NCBI GenBank assembly: GCA_963755985.1
Contig: CAVWLO010000003.1
Span: forward strand, 930,001-994,000
Reading direction: 5' to 3'
DNA from: DASXMT01 sp963755985
GTDB taxonomy: Bacteria; Actinomycetota; Acidimicrobiia; Acidimicrobiales; RAAP-2
Length of the DNA stretch: 64,000 bases
Part shown: in pieces, positions 18,306 to 26,525 of the stretch
Layout of the letters: every line of letters begins with the position of its first letter
How positions within the stretch are numbered: the first letter of the stretch is position 1
Made by a program: the position numbers and the translations under genes
The notes under the pieces: model-generated
Databases searched by the model: none
What the model saw: only the letters and a program-made list of their open reading frames with translations
What the model was told of the DNA's origin: nothing

Positions 18306-18884
18306 ATGACGCTCACCACTACTCCCACTCTGATCTACCGGCCAGATGGCGAGCCGGGCTCCGAGGCCCTTTCGATCACCCCTGGCCCGACCTCACTGGC
18401 CGGGATCCGCATCGGGGTCATGGAGAACGCCAAGCCGAACTCCGATGTGGTCATGGGCCGGGCCGCCGAGGTACTGGCCGCTCGGGTGGGCGGGACCGTC
18501 ACCGTGCTGACCGGGAAGCGCCTGCCCAACAGTGCCGAGTTCGACAACGCCAAGGGCGACGAGATGGGTATCTCCGAGGGAGTCCTCGCGTTATTGAAGG
18601 ACGAGGCCGACGTCGTCATCACCGGCGTGGCCGATTGCGGGAGCTGCAGCGCGTACACCGCCTATGACACCATCGAGCTTGAGCGCAACGGGATACCGAC
18701 GATCCTCACGACCACCACCCGATTCGAGCAGATCGCCCGCACGCTGGTGACCGACTTCGGGTTGCCATCGGCCCGGACTCTGGTCCTGCCCCATCCGATC
18801 GGTGGGACCGACCACGAGCTCCTATTCGAGTGGGGCGAGCAGGCCGTCGACGAGGTCATCACCCAATTCGGGCGTCAGGTCTAG
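18306..18884 (+). CDS. UGSC-family protein, cysteine (CGSC) version
   Basis: This 192-residue protein carries ADCGSCSAYTAYDTIELE. Family members often hold selenocysteine at the first position (UGSC); here the codon is an ordinary TGC, so it is a CxxC redox protein. An N-terminal GIRIGVMENAKPNSD strand and the VITGVADCGSCS strand-loop resemble a Rossmann-like sheet. The start at 18306 has gaggag upstream. The chemical role of the family is not established; a thiol-based redox or lyase step is plausible. It is followed 2 bp later by a TetR regulator. Confidence 0.75.
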   Translation: MTLTTTPTLIYRPDGEPGSEALSITPGPTSLAGIRIGVMENAKPNSDVVMGRAAEVLAARVGGTVTVLTGKRLPNSAEFDNAKGDEMGISEGVLALLKDEADVVITGVADCGSCSAYTAYDTIELERNGIPTILTTTTRFEQIARTLVTDFGLPSARTLVLPHPIGGTDHELLFEWGEQAVDEVITQFGRQV

Positions 18885-18886
18885 GC

Positions 18887-19501
18887 GTGGCGGCCCGGGT
18901 CGGGTTGACCAAGAGCAACGTCCTCGAGGCGGCCGCCGTCATCGTCGACAAGCAGGGGACCGAGGCGCTTACGTTGTCACGCTTGGCCGACGGGCTGGGA
19001 GTGCGGAGCCAGTCGCTCTATGCCCACGTCGAAGGCCTGGCCGGTCTCAGGCGAGATCTCATCCTCTACGCCTTGAAGCTGCAGGCGATCCGTCTTCGCC
19101 GGTCGGTCATGGCCAAGTCGGGGAGGGAGGCGCTGATGGCGCTGATGAACGAGCTCGTCCTGGTCAATCGGGAGCACCCGGGCCTGACCCGGCTCACGTC
19201 GTGGAGTCGGCCCGATCCCACCGACGTAGCCATGTTCGACGCGCTGGTGGAGGTGAACGAGCCCTTCACCATACTCTTGACCAGCTACGGGCTGGCCGGT
19301 GACGAACTGGCCCACTGGCGCCGCATCATCTGGACCTCGTTGCAGGGCTTCTTGTCCCTAGAGGCGGCAGACATGATGAACCTGCCCGCCGACCCCGACC
19401 AGAGTGTGCACCTGTTGATGGATCTCATCGCCGACGGTCTCGATCGGGTGCAACTCGGCCAGGAGACGGCCGGCGCCGCTGGGACTGTCCGCCACTCCTG
19501 A
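18887..19501 (+). CDS. TetR/AcrR family transcriptional regulator
   Basis: This 204-residue protein from GTG 18887 begins two bases after the UGSC gene stop. The N-terminal helix-turn-helix reads VLEAAAVIVDKQGTEALTLSRLADGLGVRSQSLYAHV, the standard TetR DNA-binding domain. The C-terminal part (LTSYGLAGDELAHWRRIIWTSLQGFLSLEAADM) is the WHG-type ligand domain. Its position makes it the probable local regulator of the UGSC cassette. No clear palindromic operator was found in the 113-bp gap before 17123. Confidence 0.85.
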   Translation: MAARVGLTKSNVLEAAAVIVDKQGTEALTLSRLADGLGVRSQSLYAHVEGLAGLRRDLILYALKLQAIRLRRSVMAKSGREALMALMNELVLVNREHPGLTRLTSWSRPDPTDVAMFDALVEVNEPFTILLTSYGLAGDELAHWRRIIWTSLQGFLSLEAADMMNLPADPDQSVHLLMDLIADGLDRVQLGQETAGAAGTVRHS

Positions 19502-19590
19502 TCGTCGAGGCAACGCTACTGACCGGTCATCGTGTCCGAACGAACCGAAGAGCAAGCCCCCCGACGTGGCTCAAGCCGCCAGCGGGCCCG

Positions 19591-19710
19591 TCGATGTCTC
19601 AGGCCGGCATGGAGGGGCCGTCGAGGTCTCAGGGCGGCGCGGTGAGGCCGTCGAGGTCTCAGGGCGGCGCGGTGAGGCCGTCGAGGTCTCAGGCCGGCGT
19701 GGTGATCATG
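19591..19710. repeat. Tandem array, 30-bp unit, four copies
   Basis: Four 30-bp units start at 19591, 19621, 19651 and 19681; each begins tcgaggtctcagg. The two middle copies are identical. The last copy contains the stop codon and final codons of the minus-strand NTF2-like gene (stop at 19689-19691), so the array repeats the 3' end of that gene. Confidence 0.9.
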
Positions 19711-20114
19711 CGGTGCAAACGGGTCAACGTCATCGACTTGATGTACCACTCCCCATCGAGCCGCTGGTATGTCTCGTGGTAATGGCCAAAGGCGTGCATG
19801 GACGAGATCGGGCTTCCCTCGGGCCACCACAGCCGGTCCTCGAGGGCCCAGATGCCCGTGGCCGTGGTGGGGGAGGTGAGGGCGATCTCCGGCATGTGTC
19901 CGTGATGCACGGTGATCACGTCCCCGATGACCTGGCGGATGAAGGGCATGTAGTCGGCGACACTCTCGGTGACGCCTCCCCCCTCCCCGGTCATGTCGAT
20001 ACGGACGTCGTCGGTGAAGACAGTGGCCAGTCCGTCCCAGTTCTTCGTGTCCATCAGCCGGAAGTAGCGGGCCTTCAACTGCTTGATGGCCTCGATGTCG
20101 TCCCCTGCACTCAT
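19689..20114 (-). CDS. NTF2-like (SnoaL-like) family protein
   Basis: This 141-residue protein with one NTF2-like domain contains IEAIKQLKARYFRLMDTKNWDGLATVFTDDVRID and a late HYHETYQRLDGEWYIKSM strand. The ATG at 20114 is chosen because it has gagagga upstream and the family alignment begins there, although the frame is open to 20189. It is a putative small isomerase, dehydratase or ligand-binding protein. The 3' end lies inside a 30-bp tandem array. It is convergent with the TetR gene and divergent from the enoyl-CoA hydratase. Confidence 0.78.
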   Translation of the reverse strand: MSAGDDIEAIKQLKARYFRLMDTKNWDGLATVFTDDVRIDMTGEGGGVTESVADYMPFIRQVIGDVITVHHGHMPEIALTSPTTATGIWALEDRLWWPEGSPISSMHAFGHYHETYQRLDGEWYIKSMTLTRLHRMITTPA

Positions 20115-20235
20115 TGGCGTCCTCTCATTCGTCGGACCGGCTGCTCGGACCGGACCGGAAACCAATCGCTCCGTCGTCGAGTACAGCACGAGCGAGCACG
20201 GCGCCGTGGGGCCGGCACTACGAGGGCGAGGCCCG

Positions 20236-20300
20236 GGATCGTGAGGGCAGCGACCGTGAGGGACACGAAACCGTGAGGCCGGTCATCGTGAGGACCGTCG
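20236..20300. repeat. Degenerate tandem array around cgtgagg (about 16 bp)
   Basis: Four imperfect copies of about 16 bp, each with the core cgtgagg, lie in the spacer between the divergent NTF2-like gene and the enoyl-CoA hydratase. The rest of this 270-bp spacer shows nothing recognisable. Confidence 0.55.
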
Positions 20301-20384
20301 ACCACGACGTTATGCTCTGTCGGCCCCGCCCGCGGCCCGGAAGCTCGTGGCCCGATGGGTGAGCGGCGAAGGAGTCGATGACGT

Positions 20385-21176
20385 ATGAGCACGGTCGAGG
20401 TGGCAACGGCGGCGCCAGGGGTAAAGGTGGTGCGGCTGACGCGACCTGACCGACTGAATGCCATGAGCTTCGAGCTGGTCGCCGACCTCCACGATGCCCT
20501 GGACGAGGTAGCCGCCGACGATGAATGCAAGGTGGCGATCCTCACCGGTGCGGGCCGAGGTTTCTGCGCCGGATTGGACCTGAAGGACTGGGGTACACCT
20601 CCGACGGCGGGTGCCCACGCTCACTTCCCCGCCGGTCAGACCGGTCAGGGATTCATTGCCAACCTGACCCAACACATTCGAGCCACCCCTCAGATCATGG
20701 TGGCCGCAGTCAACGGCGCCGCCTTTGGTGGCGGATTCTCCCTGGCCCTGGCGTGCGATCTCCGGATCGCCGGCCGGTCGGCTCGATTCTGTTCGGCCTT
20801 CATCAAGACCGGCCTGACCGGAACCGATATCGGGATCACCTACCTCCTGCCTCGCTTGATCGGTGGTGCCCGGGCCTTTGACCTGATTGTCACCGGGCGT
20901 ACGGTGGATGCCCTTGAGGCCGAGCACATGGGCATTGTCTCCCGGGTCGTCAACGACGAGGACCTCTGGGCTGAGGGGCTCTCCCTGGCGTCCGGGATCG
21001 CCGGCTACACCGCGCATGGCCTACGGAATACCAAAGAGGTCATGTGGCACAACCTCGACACCAACAACATGGCAGCGGCCATCGCCCTCGAGAACCGCAA
21101 CCAGGACCTCGCCAACCACAGCGAAGAAGTCCGGTCGTTCATGCGCGCCTACATGGCGCCCATCCGCAAGCCGTGA
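20385..21176 (+). CDS. Enoyl-CoA hydratase/isomerase family protein
   Basis: This 263-residue crotonase-fold protein has the first oxyanion block GRGFCAGLDLKDWG and the second VNGAAFGGGFSLALACDLRIA. The two glutamates of true hydratases are not both evident (the second block continues SAFIKTGLTGTDIGITYLLPRL), so it may be an isomerase or dehalogenase-like member (EchA type). It probably acts on a CoA thioester. It reads towards the LLM oxidoreductase, 136 bp away. Confidence 0.82.
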   Translation: MSTVEVATAAPGVKVVRLTRPDRLNAMSFELVADLHDALDEVAADDECKVAILTGAGRGFCAGLDLKDWGTPPTAGAHAHFPAGQTGQGFIANLTQHIRATPQIMVAAVNGAAFGGGFSLALACDLRIAGRSARFCSAFIKTGLTGTDIGITYLLPRLIGGARAFDLIVTGRTVDALEAEHMGIVSRVVNDEDLWAEGLSLASGIAGYTAHGLRNTKEVMWHNLDTNNMAAAIALENRNQDLANHSEEVRSFMRAYMAPIRKP

Positions 21177-21312
21177 GACTTGTGGCAAACGACGTGCTGC
21201 CGATCGTCGCGGGCCGAACGACGCTGTGTCTATCGGCGCTGGCCGAACGATCTGAGCTGGTCAGGTCAGGCACGATGCGCTCGGTGCCCATCAATCGAAA
21301 GGGAGCTTGACA

Positions 21313-22215
21313 ATGAAGTTCGCGTTACAGGGATTCGGCTTGAGCGCTCGCCACTATCCCGAGATGGCGATGGTGGCCGAGGCCAACGGGTTCGAGTCGA
21401 TCTGGGTCCCCGAGCATCTGGTCTTCCCGGTGGACATGCCCCCGTTGTACAGCTACAACCATGACACCGGCTTGCCGCCGATGGACTCCAGTGCTGCCGC
21501 CTACGATCCGTGGGTCGTGCTCGGGGCGATGGCCGCCGTGACATCGACCCTGGAGCTGGGAACGGCCGTGTTCATCCTGCCGTTGCGGCACCCGATCTCT
21601 GTTGCCCGTTCCCTCGTGACCATCGACCGGATCTCCGGGGGCAGGGTCTCGGCCGGCGTCGGGGCCGGTTGGCTCATCGACGAATTCGAGATCATGGGCC
21701 TTCCGTACGAGGATCGCGGCCGGCGCATGGACGAGTCCATGGAAGTGCTGAGAAAGCTCTGGTCCCAGGAGGAGGTCATCGAGCACCATGGGGAATTCTT
21801 TGATTTCGCCAAGCCCATCACCTTCGAGCCCAAGCCGGTCAAGCGGCACGCGATCCCACTCCTGGTGGGCGGGATCAGCAGGCCGGCCCTGCGGCGCGCC
21901 GGGCGCCTGGGCGACGGATGGATCGCCCACAAGCCCCTTCGCACCCGTCCGGCCACCCCCGACGAGGTGGATGAGGACCGCCGCACTCTGGCCCGAGAGA
22001 TCGAGGTCATCAATCAGCACCGGGAGGACGCGGGCCGGACCAGCCTCCACTTCGACATCCACGCCGGTTTCACCGGTACGGTCGATGACGTCAACGCCCT
22101 CGAGGACTTGGGAGTAACCCGCTACACGTGCGGGCCGAGTCGCAATCCCCTTCGCAAGGACGAGTTCATCGATTGGATGAAGGAGTTCTCCGACGAGGTC
22201 ATCGCCAACGCCTGA
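21313..22215 (+). CDS. LLM-class F420-dependent oxidoreductase
   Basis: This 300-residue luciferase-like TIM barrel starts MKFALQGFGLSARHYPEMAMV from ATG 21313, with a good aaggga ribosome site; a TTG six bases earlier is possible. Family signatures are FESIWVPEHLVFP, the ISGGRVSAGVGAGWLIDEFE strand, and LGDGWIAHKPL. It probably reduces or oxidises a substrate with F420. It is one of three LLM enzymes in the window and sits with acyl-CoA enzymes. Confidence 0.83.
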   Translation: MKFALQGFGLSARHYPEMAMVAEANGFESIWVPEHLVFPVDMPPLYSYNHDTGLPPMDSSAAAYDPWVVLGAMAAVTSTLELGTAVFILPLRHPISVARSLVTIDRISGGRVSAGVGAGWLIDEFEIMGLPYEDRGRRMDESMEVLRKLWSQEEVIEHHGEFFDFAKPITFEPKPVKRHAIPLLVGGISRPALRRAGRLGDGWIAHKPLRTRPATPDEVDEDRRTLAREIEVINQHREDAGRTSLHFDIHAGFTGTVDDVNALEDLGVTRYTCGPSRNPLRKDEFIDWMKEFSDEVIANA

Positions 22216-22273
22216 GTGATCGGCTCGACAGACGGGCCGTCGGGGTCCGTCGCCCAGCTCAGTCCGCGTCGAA

Positions 22274-22338
22274 CATCAGCGTCCCAAGCCGCGCTGCTCA
22301 GCCATGGCGCACATCAGCGTCGCTAGCCGCGCTGCTCA
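22274..22338. repeat. Two-copy repeat (about 42 bp) at the thioesterase 3' end
   Basis: The sequence acatcagcgtc followed by agccgcgctgctcagcc occurs twice, and the second copy ends in the stop region of the minus-strand thioesterase gene (22336). Confidence 0.7.
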
Positions 22339-22983
22339 GCCGCGCCTCCTCATCACCTGCTCGCTGGCGCCCCGGGCGCACACGACGTCCCCTGCCCTGA
22401 GCTCGGCCCGAACGGTGGTCGACCGCTCGCGCCGCTCGTCGATGATTCCGACATAGGTCACCTCGACATGGAGCGGGGTGGGCTTCAGGAATTCGACACG
22501 GAGCCACTTCGTTACCCCGCCCCGACCGTGTACTCCTGCCGTCATGGCCAGGATGGCGTCGAAGCCCGACGAGATGTGACCGCCGTGCACGAAGCCGGGC
22601 GGCCCCTCATAGGCCGCGCCGTACGTCACCGATCCCACCAGCTCGTCACCGGAGGGAGTCATGATGACGCGGGGGGCGAACGGGTTGATCGGCCCGATCA
22701 CCGGATGACTGATCATCATTCCCTCAGGGCCCCCGATGCGCTCGCTCTGGGGGTACCTGCTCTCCTCGGAATGGGGGCCCAGCAGGGGAGTGAGTCGCTC
22801 CACCTCGCCAGCCACCGTATCGAGCAGTTCGTCGTCGGCATCGCTTCCGGTGGCCGTGTCAACCAAGCGCCGTAACGCGGCCGACAGGCGCACTGCCGCC
22901 CGGGCGGCCTCGGGTGGGTCGGCGGCCAGAGCCAATGAGCGGCGGTAGGCCTCGACGGGGGATTCTCCGGAACCGGCCGTCAT
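22336..22983 (-). CDS. PaaI-type hotdog-fold thioesterase
   Basis: This 215-residue protein has a C-terminal hotdog domain with the family block AYEGPPGFVHGGHISSGFDAILAMTAG, whose central helix carries the HGG motif and the likely catalytic Asp. The first 80 residues form an alpha-helical extension also seen in actinobacterial relatives. It hydrolyses acyl-CoA thioesters, perhaps rescuing CoA in the neighbouring pathways. Divergent from the enoyl-CoA hydratase at 23118. Confidence 0.78.
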   Translation of the reverse strand: MTAGSGESPVEAYRRSLALAADPPEAARAAVRLSAALRRLVDTATGSDADDELLDTVAGEVERLTPLLGPHSEESRYPQSERIGGPEGMMISHPVIGPINPFAPRVIMTPSGDELVGSVTYGAAYEGPPGFVHGGHISSGFDAILAMTAGVHGRGGVTKWLRVEFLKPTPLHVEVTYVGIIDERRERSTTVRAELRAGDVVCARGASEQVMRRRG

Positions 22984-23117
22984 CTCGATACCCGTGCCTC
23001 GAGCTTGACGGTTCCGACGCCGGCCGATGCCGGTATCGGTTGGGTGGAAATCATGGGTCCTGCCTCGCTCGGGGTGCCATCATCGGTCGCAGTGACCATA
23101 GACAACGGAGACAACCC

Positions 23118-23897
23118 ATGAACAACACGGACGAGATCGCCGTTTCGATCGATGATGCCTACGTCGCCACCGTCGAGATTCGGAGGCCGCCCAATAACTA
23201 CTTCGACATCGGGCTCATAACCGCCTTGGCCGATGTTCTTGCTCGCCTGGACGACGATGAGGCGTGTCGAGCCATCGTGCTCTGCTCGGAGGGCCGGCAC
23301 TTCTGCGCTGGGGCCAACTTGGGTGGAGCCGGTGACGCACAGCTACTCGAGTCCGGCCAGGGCGCCGACCTCTACCGGGAGGCGGTGAGGATCTTCAGCG
23401 GGCGCCTCCCTATCATTGCCGCCGTCCAGGGTGCAGCCATTGGCGGAGGACTGGGTCTCGCCTGTGCAGCCGACTTCCGGGTGGCGTCGTCGAGGAGCCG
23501 GTTCGTCGCCAACTTTTCACTGCTCGGCTTCCATCACGGGTTCGGCCTCACCGTCACCCTTCCTCGGATCGTCGGGACCCAGCGCGCCCAATCGATGCTC
23601 TACACGGGGCGCCCAGTGTCGGGCGACGAGGCGTTTGCCATCGGCCTGTGCGATCGCCTGACCGACCCCGAGCACCTCCGGACCGAGAGCCAGGCGGTTG
23701 CCGCCGAGATAGCTCGGGCCGCACCGCTTGCCGTGCAATCGATACGCGAGACGTTGCGCGGCGACCTGGCGGCGCGCGTCCACGAGGCCACCGTCCGTGA
23801 GGATGCCGAGCAGGAACGGCTTCGCCATACCGTTGACTTCACCGAGGGGCTGGCCGCCACCGCTGACCGGAGAACGCCACGCTTCGTCGGGCGATGA
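23118..23897 (+). CDS. Enoyl-CoA hydratase/isomerase family protein
   Basis: This 259-residue crotonase-fold enzyme starts at ATG 23118 (cggagacaaccc upstream). The two oxyanion blocks are GRHFCAGANLGGAG and VQGAAIGGGLGLACAADFRVAS. The third block (LLGFHHGFGLTVTLPRIVG) lacks the usual glutamate, pointing to an isomerase or lyase specificity. It is convergent with the SDR gene at 23923. Confidence 0.82.
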   Translation: MNNTDEIAVSIDDAYVATVEIRRPPNNYFDIGLITALADVLARLDDDEACRAIVLCSEGRHFCAGANLGGAGDAQLLESGQGADLYREAVRIFSGRLPIIAAVQGAAIGGGLGLACAADFRVASSRSRFVANFSLLGFHHGFGLTVTLPRIVGTQRAQSMLYTGRPVSGDEAFAIGLCDRLTDPEHLRTESQAVAAEIARAAPLAVQSIRETLRGDLAARVHEATVREDAEQERLRHTVDFTEGLAATADRRTPRFVGR

Positions 23898-23922
23898 CGG
23901 TCGCGCCTCGCCCCCTCAGAGG

Positions 23923-24786
23923 TCAGCCCGGGTACAGGTTGCGCTCTCGGCACAGGGACCGGGAGGACACCATCTGCCCTGAATAGGCCGCCGCTTCCGG
24001 CGAGGTGCCGAGCCACCCGGCCACCTCGCCGGCGATCTCCGGTGGTGCGGGTACGAATCCGGCCGCCTCGAGTACGTCGCTGGTGCCCGAGGCCTTCATG
24101 GACTCGGTGAGGGTCAGGCCCGGGGCGATGCTGAACGACCACACCCCGTCATCGAAGAACTCGACGTGGCACACGTCGGTCACGCGGTGGAAGGCAGCCT
24201 TCGCTGCGGCATAGGCGACGCCCCAACCGCCCTGGCCGGCGGGTGCGGGCGGGGTGACGAACGAGGCTTCGGACAGCATGTTGACGATTCGTCCCTCGCC
24301 CCGCTCGAGCATCTGGGGGATCAACAGCTGGATCAGCAGCAGGGGGTGCAGGTAGTCGCCGATGAGGCACCGCTCGGCTAGTTCGAGTGGCAGATCCAGG
24401 ATTCGGTCCATCGTCCCGGGGCCCTGGTAGATGGCATTGTTGAACAACACGTCGACCCGCCCCCACGTTCCCAGTGCCGCCTCGGCGACGTCACGTACCG
24501 ATTGGCGGTCCATGAGATCCATCCGGATGGGAAGGCACCGCACCCCGAGCGCTTCGATCTCGCCGGCCGTCGTCTCCAGACTTCCCGGAATGGGCAGTTC
24601 CTCCATGGGGGAAGTCGAGGACGAGGGCTGACTGCGCCCCTCTCCTTCTCGCAGCGTCCGGGCCGTGATGATCACGTCACAGCCAGCGCGGGCCAAGGCC
24701 AAAGCACCACAGCGTCCGATTCCCCGGCTGGCTCCGGTCACGAGGGCGACCGGCGTGGCCCCGTCCTTGGTTTCCATCTTGCTCAC
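23923..24786 (-). CDS. SDR family oxidoreductase
   Basis: This 287-residue short-chain dehydrogenase has TGASRGIG at the N-terminal turn, NNA in FNNAIYQG, and the active-site Ser (NMLSEAS) followed by YAAAKAAFHRV. A 20-residue loop after the second strand (GEGRSQPSSSTSPMEELPIPG) is longer than usual. The GTG start at 24786 overlaps the stop of a small upstream frame, indicating translational coupling. It is the third gene of the minus-strand run behind the 25028 SDR. Confidence 0.8.
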   Translation of the reverse strand: MSKMETKDGATPVALVTGASRGIGRCGALALARAGCDVIITARTLREGEGRSQPSSSTSPMEELPIPGSLETTAGEIEALGVRCLPIRMDLMDRQSVRDVAEAALGTWGRVDVLFNNAIYQGPGTMDRILDLPLELAERCLIGDYLHPLLLIQLLIPQMLERGEGRIVNMLSEASFVTPPAPAGQGGWGVAYAAAKAAFHRVTDVCHVEFFDDGVWSFSIAPGLTLTESMKASGTSDVLEAAGFVPAPPEIAGEVAGWLGTSPEAAAYSGQMVSSRSLCRERNLYPG

Positions 24787-25031
24787 TGGTCACTCCCCGG
24801 GTTGAGGTAAACGACGTCGTCGACGACGAGCCTCGGACGCTGCGCCACCGCGCTGACGTCACAGTGTGAGGTTGGCACAACCGCCACCGGACCCCCGCAC
24901 CCACCGGGGCCGGCGGCTTGCCTCGTTCGGCGGCGTCGCGCCGCGAAGGCGTGGCCCGCACCACTCTGGCGACCGACGCCCCGGCAGGCGCCGGTGACCA
25001 TGGACCGCAGCGGTCGAACGGCCGTTGTCAT
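24783..25031 (-). CDS. Short frame between two SDR genes, possible SDR remnant
   Basis: This 82-residue frame overlaps the stop of the upstream SDR (ATGA at 25028-25031) and its own stop overlaps the GTG of the downstream SDR. Only the first part, PLRSMVTGACRGVGRQ, resembles a protein: the nucleotide-binding turn of an SDR. The rest is Arg-rich with no recognisable fold. It may be a degraded SDR copy that still keeps translation running between its neighbours. Existence as a protein is uncertain. Confidence 0.35.
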   Translation of the reverse strand: MTTAVRPLRSMVTGACRGVGRQSGAGHAFAARRRRTRQAAGPGGCGGPVAVVPTSHCDVSAVAQRPRLVVDDVVYLNPGSDQ

Positions 25032-25834
25032 CCCTCTCCCGGACCGTCGGGGAGGTCGGGGTTCCATGAGACGCCGTTGATGTGATTGCCACCGTCGACG
25101 AACAGCGTGTTGCCGGTGAGGTAGTGGGCATCATCGCTGGCCAGGAAGAGGGCCACCGGAGCGATATCGGCCTCGGGATCGCCCAGCCGCCCCATAGGGT
25201 TCATCTCGTCGGCCATGGTGGCGATCTCGGGGTGCTCGGCGGCGACGGCGCGAAAAGCGGCGCTCTTGGCTCCCGGACAGATGACGTTGGCCACGATTCC
25301 GTATTGTGCCCACTCGCGCGCCGCCGTCCTTGTCAGGGTCCGGAGCGCCTCCTTCGAGCAGTTGTACTCGAGCGTGCCGATGTGGGCGTTGACGCCGTTC
25401 AACGAGCACAGGTTGATGATGTTCCCACGGCCCTGGGCCCGCATCAAGGGGAATGCCGCCTGCATGGCCCAGAAGGGGCCGTAGTAGGCCACGCTCATGC
25501 CGTGGGCCAGGATCTCGTCGGTCTTGTACTCGACCCGGCCGAGCGCACCCCCACCCCACGCGTTGTTGACCAGGATGTCGACGGTCCCGAAGGACTCAGC
25601 GGCGGTAGCGATCATGGCCAGGACCGCGGCCTTGTCCCGGACGTCCGTCGTGAGCGGACGGGCCTCTGCGCCGAATTCCACCTGCAAGGCCTCGGTCACG
25701 CGGCGAGCCGCGTCCTCGTTGATGTCACTGACCAGGACCCGCGCTCCCTCGGCGGCAAAGCGACGAGCGATTCCTTCCCCGATGCCGTCGCCTGCCCCGG
25801 TGATGATCGCGGCCCTGCCGTCAAGACGTCCCAT
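25028..25834 (-). CDS. SDR family oxidoreductase
   Basis: This is a complete 268-residue classical SDR: TGAGDGIG at 13-20, NNAWGGG, catalytic Ser in NLCSLNG, then EYNCSKEAL, where the usual YxxxK reads YNCSK. The C-terminal LTGNTLFVDGGNHING is typical of 3-oxoacyl-ACP-reductase-like members. The MarR gene lies just upstream in the same direction (stop 25839), so it may be in the same transcript. Confidence 0.85.
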   Translation of the reverse strand: MGRLDGRAAIITGAGDGIGEGIARRFAAEGARVLVSDINEDAARRVTEALQVEFGAEARPLTTDVRDKAAVLAMIATAAESFGTVDILVNNAWGGGALGRVEYKTDEILAHGMSVAYYGPFWAMQAAFPLMRAQGRGNIINLCSLNGVNAHIGTLEYNCSKEALRTLTRTAAREWAQYGIVANVICPGAKSAAFRAVAAEHPEIATMADEMNPMGRLGDPEADIAPVALFLASDDAHYLTGNTLFVDGGNHINGVSWNPDLPDGPGEG

Positions 25835-25838
25835 CCGC

Positions 25839-26414
25839 TCATGCTCCTTGTCGTGTCGATGCTTGTCGTGTCGATGCTTGTCGTGGCCCTGACCTTGGCC
25901 GTGCCGAGGCCGGTGGCATCGACACAGGTACTGGTGCTGGTGCCGAGGTTGGTCCTACTGGGGGTACTGCCGGAGCGGCCTTCAGGCGACCGACGAGGTC
26001 CTCCAACTGGTCGGCCAGCTCGGTGCGCGTGCTGGCGGGCATGTCGTCGAGCGCACTGGTGAGCTGTCGATGCACGTGGTCCTCGAGCCGGTGCAGGACG
26101 CGGCGCCCCCGCTCGGTCATGGCGTAGGCGGCCACGCGGCCGTCGGATTCCACCGAGGCCCTGGACACCAGCGCCCGGCCTTCGAGGGCCCGCAGGGTCC
26201 TGCTGGCCGTGGGCTGGCTTAGCCCGAGGACGTGAGCCACCTGGGTGACCGACAGCCAGTCGTCGCCGATGGTGCGAAGGAAGCGGAATTCCGATCTCGA
26301 GATGTCGAGCCCCGTCGCTCGGAGCCGCTCGGTGTGCACTCGTTGCGATGACGACAACCGGACGAGCTCGCCCAGGGCACGTTCGATCCGTTCCACGACG
26401 CCGGCACGGCTCAT
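25839..26414 (-). CDS. MarR family transcriptional regulator
   Basis: This 191-residue protein from ATG 26414 has a winged helix-turn-helix (SRSEFRFLRTIGDDWLSVTQVAHVLGLSQPTASRTLRAL, then the wing VSRASVESDGRVAAYAMTERG). The last 45 residues are Pro/Ala/Ser-rich and end in two copies of RQAST, coded by a 15-bp tandem repeat. A perfect palindrome 20 bp upstream of the start is its probable operator, so autoregulation is likely. It may also control the divergent flavin module and the SDR genes behind it. Confidence 0.85.
   Translation of the reverse strand: MSRAGVVERIERALGELVRLSSSQRVHTERLRATGLDISRSEFRFLRTIGDDWLSVTQVAHVLGLSQPTASRTLRALEGRALVSRASVESDGRVAAYAMTERGRRVLHRLEDHVHRQLTSALDDMPASTRTELADQLEDLVGRLKAAPAVPPVGPTSAPAPVPVSMPPASARPRSGPRQASTRQASTRQGA
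25848..25890. repeat. 15-bp tandem repeat at the 3' end of the MarR gene
   Basis: The unit cttgtcgtgtcgatg occurs about 2.5 times and encodes the repeated STRQA tail of the MarR protein on the minus strand, reaching almost to its stop codon. Confidence 0.8.
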
Positions 26415-26434
26415 CGCCGAGACAGTAGAGGTAG

Positions 26435-26451
26435 TTGCATGCCGTATGCAA
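26435..26451. promoter_or_regulatory. Probable MarR operator palindrome
   Basis: The 17-bp sequence TTGCATgccgtATGCAA is a perfect inverted repeat of 6+6 with a 5-bp spacer. It sits between the MarR start (26414) and the divergent exported-protein gene (26526), where MarR proteins usually bind. Confidence 0.65.
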
Positions 26452-26525
26452 TTATCCGAACACTCACAGCTGCCACACACCGGCGCCTCAGGCCGCCCCA
26501 AAGGTGGGTTGGCACGGTGGAGGCC

